From Pseudomonas sp. CC120222-01a (GTDB lineage: Bacteria; Pseudomonadota; Gammaproteobacteria; Pseudomonadales; Pseudomonadaceae): a stretch of DNA of 64,000 nucleotides. The position numbers and the translations under genes were made by a program. Positions 18,454 through 26,871 of this stretch are shown piece by piece (position 1 is the stretch's first letter; each line of letters begins with the position of its first letter). The notes under the pieces are model-generated. The model made no database searches, had not been told where the DNA came from, and worked only from the letters and a program-made list of their open reading frames with translations. Location of the stretch: the NCBI RefSeq assembly GCF_003097235.1, contig NZ_QEQQ01000017.1, positions 94,595-158,594 on the forward strand, in the 5' to 3' direction.

Positions 18454-19053
18454 TCAGGGTTGGCGCTCGGCTACCGCACGCAATGTGCGCAGCGTCACCA
18501 CCGGGGCATCGACCACGAAGCGGTTGGCCAGCCAGCCCGGCACGTCGCCGGCAGGGTCGGCCTGCAACTGGTAGGTCACCTCGGTTTCCCGTTCGCCGAG
18601 CGGCTTCATGACCCATTCGCCCGACAGGTGCTGTACGCGGATCAACCCCGGCTCTTCTGGCAGGCGGTTCGGTTCGGCGCTCAGGTGCCGTACCAGGGTG
18701 CCGTCATCCAGGCGCTCGGTGCGGACCTTGAGAATGATGTCGCGCGGCAGGGTCGGCCACGGCAGGTTGGTGGTCAGGTAGACCCAGGTGCTGTCGCCAT
18801 CCACGTCCAGCAAGCGCATCTGTTCGCAGGCGTACAGCCACTTGCACGCCACCCGCAGGTTTTCCTGAAGGTCGGTGAGGGTGCGCACGCTGGCTTTCAT
18901 GGTGCTGACGCCGCGAAACTGCTGGTAGGGCGAATCAGGTGCCGCAGCCAGGTACACACGGATACCTTCGCGGTCGTAGGCGATCTTCCAGTCGTCAGCC
19001 GCCAGGCTGGCGCCGGAGACAAGCAGTACCGCAAGCAGCAGGCAGCGGTTCAT
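18454..19053 (-). CDS. Exported START/SRPBCC-domain protein
   Basis: A 199-residue protein with an N-terminal signal peptide (MNRCLLLAVLLVSGASLAA). The rest matches the bacterial START-like lipid-binding fold: DWKIAYDREGIRVYLA at the start, FRGVSTMKASVRTLTDLQENL, CKWLYACEQMRLL, DRDIILKVRT-like strands and EVTYQLQADPAGDVPGWLANRFVVDAPVVTLRTL at the C-terminal helix. Such proteins may carry a hydrophobic ligand in the periplasm; the ligand is unknown. It sits 90 bp after allE, separated by a terminator, so it is probably its own unit. Confidence 0.83.
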   Translation of the reverse strand: MNRCLLLAVLLVSGASLAADDWKIAYDREGIRVYLAAAPDSPYQQFRGVSTMKASVRTLTDLQENLRVACKWLYACEQMRLLDVDGDSTWVYLTTNLPWPTLPRDIILKVRTERLDDGTLVRHLSAEPNRLPEEPGLIRVQHLSGEWVMKPLGERETEVTYQLQADPAGDVPGWLANRFVVDAPVVTLRTLRAVAERQP

Positions 19054-19101
19054 GGCGAGCACCGCGCTAGGGGCAGGGCTTATCAGTATGAGCGGCAAAC
19101 A

Positions 19102-19127
19102 GAAAGCCCGCCAGGTGGCGGGCTTTC
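19102..19127 (-). terminator. Rho-independent terminator after the ureidoglycine aminohydrolase gene
   Basis: AAAGCCCGCC and GGCGGGCTTT form a perfect 10-bp stem with an AGGT loop, 17-42 bp past the allE stop on the minus strand. The A/T bases flanking the stem suit termination in both directions. It separates allE from the START-domain gene. Confidence 0.8.
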
Positions 19128-19143
19128 GGGCATCAGCCTGAAC

Positions 19144-19980
19144 TCAACGCTGTGGGTTGAGGGTCAGGTGCACGTGGCGGTTCACGTCCTTGTACAGCAG
19201 GTAGCTGAACTTGCCTGGGCCGCCGGCGTAGCAGGCTTGCGGGCAGAAGGCGCGCAGCCACATGAAGTCGCCGGCTTCCACTTCGACCCAGTCCTGGTTC
19301 AGGCGGTACACCGCCTTGCCTTCCAGCACATACAGGCCGTGTTCCATGACGTGGGTTTCCGCGAACGGAATCACGCCGCCCGGCTGGAAGGTGACGATGT
19401 TGACGTGCATGTCGTGGCGCATGTCGGCCATGTCGACGAAGCGGGTGGTGACCCAACGGCCTTCGGTGCCCGGCATCTCGATGACGGTGGCGTTGTCGCG
19501 GTGGGTGACGAACGACTCAGGTACGGCCAGGCCTTCGACTTTCTGGTAGTGCTTGCGCAGCCAGTGGAAGGTGACGTTGGCCTTGCTGTTGTTGCGCAGG
19601 CTCCACTCGGCGCCCGGGGCCAGGAAGGCATAGCCGCCTGGGGTCAGGGTGTGGTGCTTGCCTTCGACGGTGATGTCCAGTTCGCCTTCGACGATGAACA
19701 CCACGGCTTCTGCGTTCGGGTCCAGCTCAGGGCGCTCGCTGCCGCCTTCCGGGGCCACTTCGACGATGTACTGCGAGAAGGTTTCGGCAAAACCGGTCAG
19801 CGGGCGGGCGATGACCCACATGCGCATCTTGTCCCAGAACGGCAGGTGGCTGGTGACGATGTCACGCATCACCCCTTTAGGGATGACGGCATAGGCTTCG
19901 GTGAACATGGCACGGTCAGTCAGCAGCTCGGTCTGAGCTGGGTGCCCACCGTGGGGGGCGAAGTAGGAGTGGTTCGACAT
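19144..19980 (-). CDS. allE: (S)-ureidoglycine aminohydrolase (AllE type, bicupin)
   Basis: A 278-residue double-cupin protein. The C-terminal cupin holds the Mn-binding set FAETHVMEHGLYVLEG (Glu, His, His) and the Gln in FCPQACY, followed by YLLYKDVNRH. It hydrolyses (S)-ureidoglycine to ureidoglycolate and ammonia in allantoin use; homologues are often annotated as bifunctional allantoicase/ureidoglycine aminohydrolase. No other ureide genes lie beside it here. The ATG at 19980 is chosen over a longer frame because homologues start with the MSNHSYFAPHGGHPAQT-type sequence. Confidence 0.88.
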   Translation of the reverse strand: MSNHSYFAPHGGHPAQTELLTDRAMFTEAYAVIPKGVMRDIVTSHLPFWDKMRMWVIARPLTGFAETFSQYIVEVAPEGGSERPELDPNAEAVVFIVEGELDITVEGKHHTLTPGGYAFLAPGAEWSLRNNSKANVTFHWLRKHYQKVEGLAVPESFVTHRDNATVIEMPGTEGRWVTTRFVDMADMRHDMHVNIVTFQPGGVIPFAETHVMEHGLYVLEGKAVYRLNQDWVEVEAGDFMWLRAFCPQACYAGGPGKFSYLLYKDVNRHVHLTLNPQR

Positions 19981-20112
19981 GAGCGGTCTCGACTTGTTGT
20001 TCTCTCCCCGTGCCTTGGACCACACCGGCCGGTGCGTGCAGGGGATGTGCGGACAGCATATGGGGCAGTCCGCATCATCCACAAATTAAATGTTGAAATA
20101 CTCGACATTCAG

Positions 20113-21477
20113 TTACTGAATGCGAACCTGGCGCCCTGCGTGGGCTTCGGGCAGCCGGTCGCCCTGGCCGAACAGCTTGTGGCGCAAGGTGCCGTCGGTG
20201 TAGCTCAGCGGGTAGCGACCACGGCGCTGCAGCTCCGGTACCAGCAGGTCGACGACATTGGCCAGGTCATCCGGTTGCACGGCGTAGGTGAGGTTGAAAC
20301 CGTCGATGCCGGTCTGGTCGAGCCAGTGTTCCAACTGATCGGCAATTTCGCCGGGCGAACCGACCAGGACCGGGCCACGCCCGCCCAGGCCGACGAATTC
20401 GGCGGCCTCACGCACGGTCCAGCGGCGGTTCGGGTCGGCGGCGGTGAATGCCGCCAGGGCGGCACGGCCAGCATCGTTTTCGACGTATTCGATGGGGGCA
20501 TCCGGGTCGAGGCCTGCGAAGTCGATACCGGTCCAGCCTGAGAGCAAGGCAAGGGCGGCGTCCAGATCGACGTAGCGGCGGTATTCGGCAAAGCGTGCCT
20601 GGGCTTCCTGAGTGGTCGGCGCGACGATCAGCAGCGCCTGGGCATAGATCAGCACCTCATCGCGGCCACGCCCGGCTACTTCGCTGGCCTGGCGGATGCC
20701 GTCGGCGTAGCGGCGCAGCACGGTGGGCGTCGGGCCACTGATGAACACGCACTCGGCATGCCGGGCGGCGAACTGTTGGCCGCGGGCCGAGGCGCCGGCC
20801 TGGAACAGCACCGGGGTGCGCTGGGGTGAGGGCTGGCACAGGTGCATGCCGGGTACCTGGAAATGCTCACCGGCATGGCGGATGGCGTGCACTTTCGACG
20901 GTTCGATATAGCGGCCGGTTTCGCGCTCCAGCTGCACCGCATCGTCTTCCCAGCTTTTTTCCCAGAGTTTGTACAGCACCTCCAGGTATTCCTCGGCCAG
21001 GTCGTAACGCTGGTCATGGCCCAGCTGGCGGGCCAGGCCCAGGTTGCGCGCGGCGCTGTCGAGGTAGCCGGTGACGATGTTCCAGCCGACCCGGCCATTG
21101 CTCAGGTGGTCGAGCGTGGACATGCGCCGGGCGAAGGGATAAGGGTGTTCATAGGTCAGCGAAAAGGTCACGCCGAACCCCAGGTGCTCGGTGACCCCGG
21201 CCATGGCCGGCACCAGCAGCAACGGGTCGTTGACCGGCACCTGCACGCCACCGCGCAGGGCGGCTTGCGGGCCACCCTGGTAGACGTCGTAGATACCCAG
21301 CACGTCGGCGATGAACAGCGCATCGAACAGCCCGCGCTCCAGCAGGCGAGCGAGGTCGGTCCAGTAATCGAGGCGGTTGAACGCCACGCTGGTGTTGCGC
21401 GGGTGGCGCCACAGCCCCGGGGACTGGTGGCTGGCGGCGTTCATACTGAAGGCGTTGAAACGGATGTGGCGGGGCAT
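20113..21477 (-). CDS. LLM-class FMN-dependent monooxygenase (NtaA/DszA/DmoA group)
   Basis: A 454-residue flavin-dependent monooxygenase. MSTLDHLSNGRVGWNIVTGY near residue 140 and GHDQRYDLAEEYLEVLYKLWE are the NtaA/SnaA/DszA signatures, and PVLFQAGASARGQQFAARHAE is the conserved flavin-site strand. Such enzymes use reduced FMN from a separate reductase to oxidise organosulfur, nitrogen or sulfone substrates. The binding-protein gene lies 16 bp upstream on the same strand, so both are one operon. A sulfur-scavenging job is likely but the substrate is unknown. Confidence 0.88.
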   Translation of the reverse strand: MPRHIRFNAFSMNAASHQSPGLWRHPRNTSVAFNRLDYWTDLARLLERGLFDALFIADVLGIYDVYQGGPQAALRGGVQVPVNDPLLLVPAMAGVTEHLGFGVTFSLTYEHPYPFARRMSTLDHLSNGRVGWNIVTGYLDSAARNLGLARQLGHDQRYDLAEEYLEVLYKLWEKSWEDDAVQLERETGRYIEPSKVHAIRHAGEHFQVPGMHLCQPSPQRTPVLFQAGASARGQQFAARHAECVFISGPTPTVLRRYADGIRQASEVAGRGRDEVLIYAQALLIVAPTTQEAQARFAEYRRYVDLDAALALLSGWTGIDFAGLDPDAPIEYVENDAGRAALAAFTAADPNRRWTVREAAEFVGLGGRGPVLVGSPGEIADQLEHWLDQTGIDGFNLTYAVQPDDLANVVDLLVPELQRRGRYPLSYTDGTLRHKLFGQGDRLPEAHAGRQVRIQ

Positions 21478-21493
21478 CGCCTTCACTCCCTGG

Positions 21494-22465
21494 TCACGGC
21501 AATACAGAGGCCGGGTAGACGGCATCGGCGACCTGCAACTTGTGCGGGATCAGGCCCAGGCCCTGGAAGGTATCGGCCAGCTTCTGCTGCTCGGCGACGA
21601 TCTGTGGGGTGATGGCCACGGCGTTATAGTTGCGCCGCTCGCTGGCCACCTCCAGCACATTGGCGTTGATGCCCAGTTGCGGTGCCAGCAGTGCGGCGAC
21701 TTCGGCGGGCTTGGCGTTGGCCCACTGGCTGACCTTGCCCAGTTCGCTGAAGAAGGTCTTCAGCAGGTCGCGGTGCTGGTCGGCGAAAGCGGCGGTGGAC
21801 AGGTAGAAGGTGCGGTTGTTGGTCAGGCCGCTGCCGTCGCGCAGGTTCTTCAGGCCAGGCTGGCTTTCGGCTGCCGCGAGGAACGGGTCCCACAAGGTCA
21901 CGGCCTGCACGCTGCCCGATTGCAGGGCGGCGACGGCGTCGGCGGCGTTGTTGACATAGGCCGGGGTGATGTCCTGATAGCTCAGGCCGGCCTGCTCCAG
22001 GGCTACCGCCAGCAAGTATTGGGCGTTCCAGCCGCGGCCGGTGGCCACGCGCTTGCCTTTGAGGTCCTGCACTGCGGTGAGGTGATCCTGCTCGCGCACC
22101 ACCAGGCCGATGCCGCGCGGGTAAGGTTGTTCGGCGGCCAGGTAGACCACGGGCTTGCCGGCAGCCTGGGCGAATACCGACGGCGCGTCGGCAGCGTGGC
22201 CCAGGTCGATGGCGCCGGTGCTCAGCGCTTCGAGCAGTTGCGGGCCGGCGGCGAACTCGTGCCAGCTGACTTTCACGCCCTGGGGCGCCAGGGCCTTTTC
22301 CAGCGCGCCACTGCCTTTGAGGATGTTGATGCTGTTGAACTTCTGATAACCGATGCGCAGGGTCTTGCTGTCTTCGGCAAAGGCGCTGGACCAGGGTAGC
22401 AGGCTGCTGGCGACAGCGGTCAGGAGGCCGCCGACGAGCAGGCGGCGCAGGGGGGAGAAGGGCAT
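21494..22465 (-). CDS. ABC transporter substrate-binding protein (SsuA/aliphatic sulfonate type)
   Basis: A 323-residue periplasmic binding protein with a signal peptide to AFA-ED (about residue 30). LRIGYQKFNSINILKGSGALEKAL, EFAAGPQLLEALSTGAIDLGHAADAPSVFAQAAG and KGKRVATGRGWNAQYLLAVALEQAGL match SsuA/TauA-like proteins of sulfonate uptake. It is the first gene of an operon with the FMN monooxygenase. No permease or ATPase gene adjoins it, so it must use components encoded elsewhere. Confidence 0.87.
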   Translation of the reverse strand: MPFSPLRRLLVGGLLTAVASSLLPWSSAFAEDSKTLRIGYQKFNSINILKGSGALEKALAPQGVKVSWHEFAAGPQLLEALSTGAIDLGHAADAPSVFAQAAGKPVVYLAAEQPYPRGIGLVVREQDHLTAVQDLKGKRVATGRGWNAQYLLAVALEQAGLSYQDITPAYVNNAADAVAALQSGSVQAVTLWDPFLAAAESQPGLKNLRDGSGLTNNRTFYLSTAAFADQHRDLLKTFFSELGKVSQWANAKPAEVAALLAPQLGINANVLEVASERRNYNAVAITPQIVAEQQKLADTFQGLGLIPHKLQVADAVYPASVLP

Positions 22466-22657
22466 GGGCGTCGCTCCTTGAGCTGGGTGGGAAACGGTGT
22501 ACCCAGCCTAAGGAGGTGGCGTTTGGCTTTCAATTTTTTAATTCCATTTGGTTAGATTGTTTTGTTCTTTTTATATCCTTTTGTTGCTATGTCGTCCGAT
22601 GACGAAATTTTCACATCCTCTTGCTAGGATTCGGGCCAATCAAAAGGAGCCCCGTTC

Positions 22658-23536
22658 ATGCCCATCCTGCGCCGGCGCAGCACCCGTATCGCCCTGACTG
22701 CCACCACTGGACTGGTGGCTGCCACCCTGGGTTTTTTCGCCTGGCAGTCGTTCTACCCGGTACAGGCCGCCACTGGCTGGAATGTCGAGGTGCTGCACCG
22801 CGACGTGGCCAAGGCCGCTTCGTTGCTGCCCCAGGCTGACGGCAGCCTGCTGGTCAGCCGCGAGCTGGATGACGGCAAAGGCAGCATTCTCAAGATCTCC
22901 GCCAACGGCGACCGCGTGGTGCTGATCGACAACCTGTCCAAGCCCGACGGCATGATCGCGGCCCAAGGTGGCTGGGTGTTCAGCCAGGAAGGCGGTCAAG
23001 CACCGGTCAGCCTGTCCCGCGATGGTCAAGTCACCCACCTGTTCGACGGTAACAGTGTGCAAGGGCTGTGGAACGATGGCGATCACCTGTATGCCATCGA
23101 AGATCGCAAGGGCAATGGGCGCCTGATGCGTTATGACTGGGCCAGCGGCCAGCTCGAAGTGCTGCGTTCGGGGCTGACCGAAACCGAAGGCCTGACCCGC
23201 TGCGCCGACGGCCGCCTGCTGTACACCGAGAAAGGCACCGGCATCGTTCGTGCGTTATCCGACGACGGCAAAGACCCGGTAGTGGTCGAGGGCCTGCACC
23301 ATCCCACCTTCCTGATGTGCGACCAGCGCGGCCTGTGGATCAGCGAAGACAACACCCACCGCGCACGCCTGCTGCGGGTGGACGCCGATGGCACCCAGCA
23401 CGTGGTGCTGACCTTCCTCAAGGCGCCGCAGTCGATCATCGCCGATGGCAAGGGTGGCTACCTGCTCGCCGAAGGCGGGCGCAATCGCGTGCTGCAGCTG
23501 ACCCCGCCTGCCGACGAAGCCACTGCCCAGCGTTAA
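22658..23536 (+). CDS. Exported SMP-30/gluconolactonase-like beta-propeller protein
   Basis: A 292-residue protein with an N-terminal signal/membrane segment (residues 10-35) and an NHL/SMP-30-like beta-propeller. Repeating blades end in GQLEVLRSGLTETEGLTRCADGRLLYTEKGTGIVRALSDDGK and LWISEDNTHRARLLRVDADGTQ. Family members include lactonases and strictosidine synthase-like proteins, but the calcium-ligand set is not clear here. It converges on the DMT exporter gene, overlapping it by 4 bp. ATG at 22658 is preceded by AAAGGAG. Confidence 0.75.
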   Translation: MPILRRRSTRIALTATTGLVAATLGFFAWQSFYPVQAATGWNVEVLHRDVAKAASLLPQADGSLLVSRELDDGKGSILKISANGDRVVLIDNLSKPDGMIAAQGGWVFSQEGGQAPVSLSRDGQVTHLFDGNSVQGLWNDGDHLYAIEDRKGNGRLMRYDWASGQLEVLRSGLTETEGLTRCADGRLLYTEKGTGIVRALSDDGKDPVVVEGLHHPTFLMCDQRGLWISEDNTHRARLLRVDADGTQHVVLTFLKAPQSIIADGKGGYLLAEGGRNRVLQLTPPADEATAQR

Positions 23537-24417
23537 CTGGGCAGGCGGCGCTTGCGCCCTGGCAGCAAGCCCAGCACCAGCAGGCAACCGAGCAGGATCA
23601 CCAGTCCGCCAGCGGCCTGCAGCAGGCTCAGGGTTTCGCCGAGGAACAGCGCGCCGACCAGCACCGCCACCAGGGTGACGACGAACTCGACGCTGATGGC
23701 GCGGGTCGCACCGATGCGTGCCACCAGTCCGAAGTACAGCACGTAGGTGGTGGCGCTCATCACACTGCCGCTGAGCGCCAGATACAGCCAGTCGCTGGCC
23801 TGCGGCAAGGTTGGCACCGGGACTATCAGCAGCAATGGCAAGGTCAGCAGGCCACCGGCCAGGAACGCGCCGCCCGTCACGGTCCAAGGGTCCTGCCCGC
23901 GCAGGTGCAGGCTGGCGTAGTTGCTGCCGAAGGCCGCGCACACGCAGCCGAACAGCGAAGCGAGGCAGCCGTGGATGAAGTCCTCGGTCACTGCCTGCGC
24001 CGGGAAACCCACCAGCATGACCATGCCCAGCAGGCCCAGCAACAAGCCGACCAGGCCTTGCGGGCTGATCTTCTCCAGGCCCCAGACACGGCCGATGATC
24101 ATCGAGAACAGCGGAATGGTCGCAACGAAGATCGCGGCCATGGCCGTGCCGATGCGCGGGGTGGCATAGGACAGGCCGATCAATTGCCCGGCGACGGTGG
24201 TGGCGCCGACCACCAGCAACGGCTTGAGCAGCGGGCGCAGGCGCAAGCTCCGGCCCAGCAGGGCGGCGAGGATGGCCAGGGTACCGCCGGCGATGAAGGC
24301 GCGCAGGCTTACCGCGCCGACCCAGCCGAAGGCATGCACCACCTTGAGCACCACCAGGAAGGAAAAGCCCCAGGCGATGGCCAGGAACAGGTAGGCGGCG
24401 ATATCGCGCGGTTGCAT
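23533..24417 (-). CDS. DMT-superfamily (EamA) transporter
   Basis: A 294-residue inner-membrane protein with ten hydrophobic segments in two EamA repeats. The first opens with YLFLAIAWGFSFLVVLKV and the second ends VEFVVTLVAVLVGALFLGETLSLLQAAGGLVILLG, the typical EamA duplication. Such carriers export amino acids or metabolites. The start at 24417 gives the expected N-terminus; an upstream frame (24468) adds 17 non-conserved residues. It overlaps the beta-propeller gene tail by 4 bp. Confidence 0.85.
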   Translation of the reverse strand: MQPRDIAAYLFLAIAWGFSFLVVLKVVHAFGWVGAVSLRAFIAGGTLAILAALLGRSLRLRPLLKPLLVVGATTVAGQLIGLSYATPRIGTAMAAIFVATIPLFSMIIGRVWGLEKISPQGLVGLLLGLLGMVMLVGFPAQAVTEDFIHGCLASLFGCVCAAFGSNYASLHLRGQDPWTVTGGAFLAGGLLTLPLLLIVPVPTLPQASDWLYLALSGSVMSATTYVLYFGLVARIGATRAISVEFVVTLVAVLVGALFLGETLSLLQAAGGLVILLGCLLVLGLLPGRKRRLPS

Positions 24418-24489
24418 GGGGCAGGGTCCATCCAGAAAGGAGGGGCGCAGGCTAGCGGGTTGTTGCAAAGAATTTCAAGATTGATCTCG

Positions 24490-24599
24490 CCTGTTCCGGC
24501 CTATTCGCGGGCTCGCCCGCTCCCACAGATATTGCACAGATCTCAAGTACAGCGAGGTACCTGTGGGAGCGGGCATGCCCGCGAAGAGGCCGGAACAGG
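24490..24599. repeat. REP pair, GTGGGAGCGGGC family
   Basis: Arms 24490-24528 and 24561-24599 are 39-bp inverted copies with three mismatches. It lies between the DMT exporter and the methyltransferase, which are both on the minus strand, and abuts the methyltransferase stop at 24600. Confidence 0.85.
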
Positions 24600-25262
24600 C
24601 TATCCAGCCACGATCAGCAACGACTGCGGCACCGGGCTCTGCGGATGCTGCGGCTCCTGCAGGCTCAGCAACCTGAACCCCGCCATGTCCAGAGCATTCA
24701 GCCAGCTGGCCAAGGTCCGGAAGTACCACGGCATCGGCCGCCACTCCCCGGTAAAGCCAGCAAATGACTCCTCGCGCCAGCCGTCCTGATACTCCCCGCC
24801 TGCCACGCTCCAAGGGTGCAGGGTCTGGATCACCAGCACGCCAGCGGGCGTCAGCAGTGCTTTCATTGCAGCGAGCAAAGGAATGATGTCTTGGTGCAAC
24901 AGGGCGAAATTGGCGCAGATCAGCTCATAGCCGCTGCCGATATTCACCTCACCTTCGGCCAGCTGCGCATAGCTGGCCTGGTGCACCTGCGCCGAGCCTT
25001 CGGCCCGCGCTGCCTCGACCAGCGCGGCGTCGCCATCCACGCCCGTCACCTCGATGCCGCGATCAGCCAGCGCCCGCAGCAACCAGCCCTCGCCGCAACC
25101 CAGGTCCAGCACCCGTTCAGGCTGGCGACCGAGGATCGCCAGCAGGATTGCCTGATCAGTGACCTGCCGGCGGCTCTCGATGGCGCCGCCACGTACCGCG
25201 TCTATCCACGCTTGGGCGTTGTGCTGCCAGCTGTGCAGCAGGGCGTCTTCGGGGCTGGGCAT
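24600..25262 (-). CDS. Class I SAM-dependent methyltransferase
   Basis: A 220-residue methyltransferase. Motif I is VLDLGCGEGWLLRALADRG (about 51-69), the acidic residue after beta2 is in VTGVDGD, and motif post-II ICANFALLHQD follows. The fold is the UbiE/Methyltransf_11 type and has an N-terminal helix DALLHSWQHNAQAWIDAVRGGAIESRRQVTDQA. The substrate is unknown. It is followed by the phosphatase genes only 27 bp away, so these three may share transcription. Confidence 0.85.
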   Translation of the reverse strand: MPSPEDALLHSWQHNAQAWIDAVRGGAIESRRQVTDQAILLAILGRQPERVLDLGCGEGWLLRALADRGIEVTGVDGDAALVEAARAEGSAQVHQASYAQLAEGEVNIGSGYELICANFALLHQDIIPLLAAMKALLTPAGVLVIQTLHPWSVAGGEYQDGWREESFAGFTGEWRPMPWYFRTLASWLNALDMAGFRLLSLQEPQHPQSPVPQSLLIVAG

Positions 25263-25289
25263 GTCGGTGTTCCTGAGCAGTGAGACTGC

Positions 25290-26111
25290 TCAAGCATAGG
25301 CGTTCGCCGACCTCTTGTCCGAAGGGGCCTGGGCGGGAGCCTGAAGCGCCTCGCGTCCGTAGAAGCCCAGCGCAGTGGCCCAGGTGGTCAGCCACACGAA
25401 AATCCCGGCCCAGAAGGTATGCGACATGTAGTGCCAGCCTTGCAGCACGCGGGTGGTGCCGTAGACGAAGCCGATCAGCAGAATGGCCACCAGCAGCTTG
25501 CGTGCATGCTGCCAGCGGTAACGCAGCGCCACGAAGTACAGCGCCAGCAGGGTGAAACCGCTGGAAGCGTGGCCGCCCGGCCAGCAACGACCTTCACCCG
25601 CCTTGCTGAACCAGCGGAAGTTCTCGTACCACTCCACGTGCGCCTCGGGGCCGCCATAGAGGGTGGTTTCCACCGGGCAATACACGCTGGTGTGGCTTTT
25701 CAGGTAATGGATGACCGTGGTGCTCAGGGCAAATGCCACTACCACGAACAGGAAGTCGCGGCGATGGCGGCTGGTAAAGCGCAGCACCGGGCTGATTCTG
25801 GCGGCATTCAGGCCGCGGGTGATCAGCGCGTCGGGGTGGTTGGCCAGGCGTGGCCAGATGAACGACAGCAGCGAGCCGATGATCGCCGCCTCGCCGGTCC
25901 AGTTCGGCAGGATGCGCGGCCATTTGTGGGTCACTTTCTCGAACAGCTGGTCATGCAGCAGCGGGAATTGCCCACTGACCGGGTCGAGCAGCAGGTTGCT
26001 TATCCAGCGGTCCAGCGTGGTGAGGTCGAACAGCAGGAAGGTGATCGCGGCGAGCAACAGCGGCAATAGCAAGTTGTTGACGTAGAACGTGGTGCGTGAC
26101 GAAACGGGCAT
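25290..26111 (-). CDS. PAP2-family phosphatase (inner-membrane)
   Basis: A 273-residue integral membrane phosphatase with about six hydrophobic segments. The PAP2 signature is spread over KSHTSVYCPVE, WPGGHASSGF and RVLQGWHYMSHTFWAG, holding the catalytic histidines (GHAS and the GxHYMSH block). PAP2 enzymes dephosphorylate lipid phosphates such as undecaprenyl pyrophosphate, phosphatidate or lipid A in the periplasmic leaflet. The start at 26111 follows the histidine-phosphatase gene by 2 bp, so the two are one operon. Confidence 0.88.
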   Translation of the reverse strand: MPVSSRTTFYVNNLLLPLLLAAITFLLFDLTTLDRWISNLLLDPVSGQFPLLHDQLFEKVTHKWPRILPNWTGEAAIIGSLLSFIWPRLANHPDALITRGLNAARISPVLRFTSRHRRDFLFVVVAFALSTTVIHYLKSHTSVYCPVETTLYGGPEAHVEWYENFRWFSKAGEGRCWPGGHASSGFTLLALYFVALRYRWQHARKLLVAILLIGFVYGTTRVLQGWHYMSHTFWAGIFVWLTTWATALGFYGREALQAPAQAPSDKRSANAYA

Positions 26112-26113
26112 GC

Positions 26114-26791
26114 TTACTTCCCTGTGCTGCTGTTGAGTGTCTGCCATTGGTTGGCGTTGAGTTGCCCGAGCAAGTGTGCCTTGCCGTTGCTGTCTTTGCT
26201 GACGAACAGTGCACTGGCATAGCCGGCAACCCGTTCGCCGCCCGCTACGCGCAGCTGGCGTTCGAGGTGGTCGATGCAGCCGCTGTGGGTGACCAGCACC
26301 AGGTTGTGGCCTTCGCGCTTGTGCGCCAGGGCGGCGTCGGCAAAGGTGCTGTCACAGCGCGCCAGCCAGTCCTGGGTTTCGATGGCCTTGCCGAAGACGA
26401 ACGAGGCCGTCTGCTGGGTGCGGACTTCCGGGCTGCTGAGGATATCGGCGTTGGCCAGGCCCAGGCGGCGGACACCATCGCCGACAGCGGCTGCGGCCTG
26501 GCTGCCGTCTACGGTGATGCCGGCAGGGTCGCCAAGGCAGGCATGGTTGGAGCGGTCGCAGCGCTCGGCATGGCGGATCAGCACAATCACCTTGCCGCTG
26601 TTCCAGGCGCTGTAGACGCCCTGTTCGCTCATCAATTGCGAGCTGCCCAGGTTGGTGACATGCGTGCGCAGCACGTGCCAGAGGCCGAACGCCGTGAACG
26701 CCAGCAGCAACGCCAGCAGCCAGACAACAGGCAGTTTCCGGCGTTTCTGGCGCACAAGGCGCGGGTGCGTCGCAATTACATTTTCCAGCAT
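26114..26791 (-). CDS. Histidine phosphatase family protein, membrane-anchored
   Basis: A 225-residue protein with one N-terminal membrane helix (residues 20-40) and a histidine-phosphatase domain. VIVLIRHAERCDRS carries the nucleophilic RHAE motif, SSPEVRTQQTA the arginine motif, and VLVTHSGCIDHLE the second catalytic histidine. Members such as Ais/PmrG remove phosphate from lipopolysaccharide core heptose. Its membrane anchor and pairing with a PAP2 phosphatase (2 bp spacing) suggest an envelope-phosphate role, which is inference. Confidence 0.85.
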   Translation of the reverse strand: MLENVIATHPRLVRQKRRKLPVVWLLALLLAFTAFGLWHVLRTHVTNLGSSQLMSEQGVYSAWNSGKVIVLIRHAERCDRSNHACLGDPAGITVDGSQAAAAVGDGVRRLGLANADILSSPEVRTQQTASFVFGKAIETQDWLARCDSTFADAALAHKREGHNLVLVTHSGCIDHLERQLRVAGGERVAGYASALFVSKDSNGKAHLLGQLNANQWQTLNSSTGK

Positions 26792-26871
26792 GCTGCCACT
26801 CCGAGGACAAGGCTGGCTGCACCTTATCCTCGGCTTTGTGGCCCAATAGTGAAGCGGATGTGAAAATTGTC

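Noticed and set aside
18340..20541. Long plus-strand open frame of over 700 codons
   Set aside because: It runs opposite START, AllE and monooxygenase genes that all have clear domains and starts; composition alone explains it.
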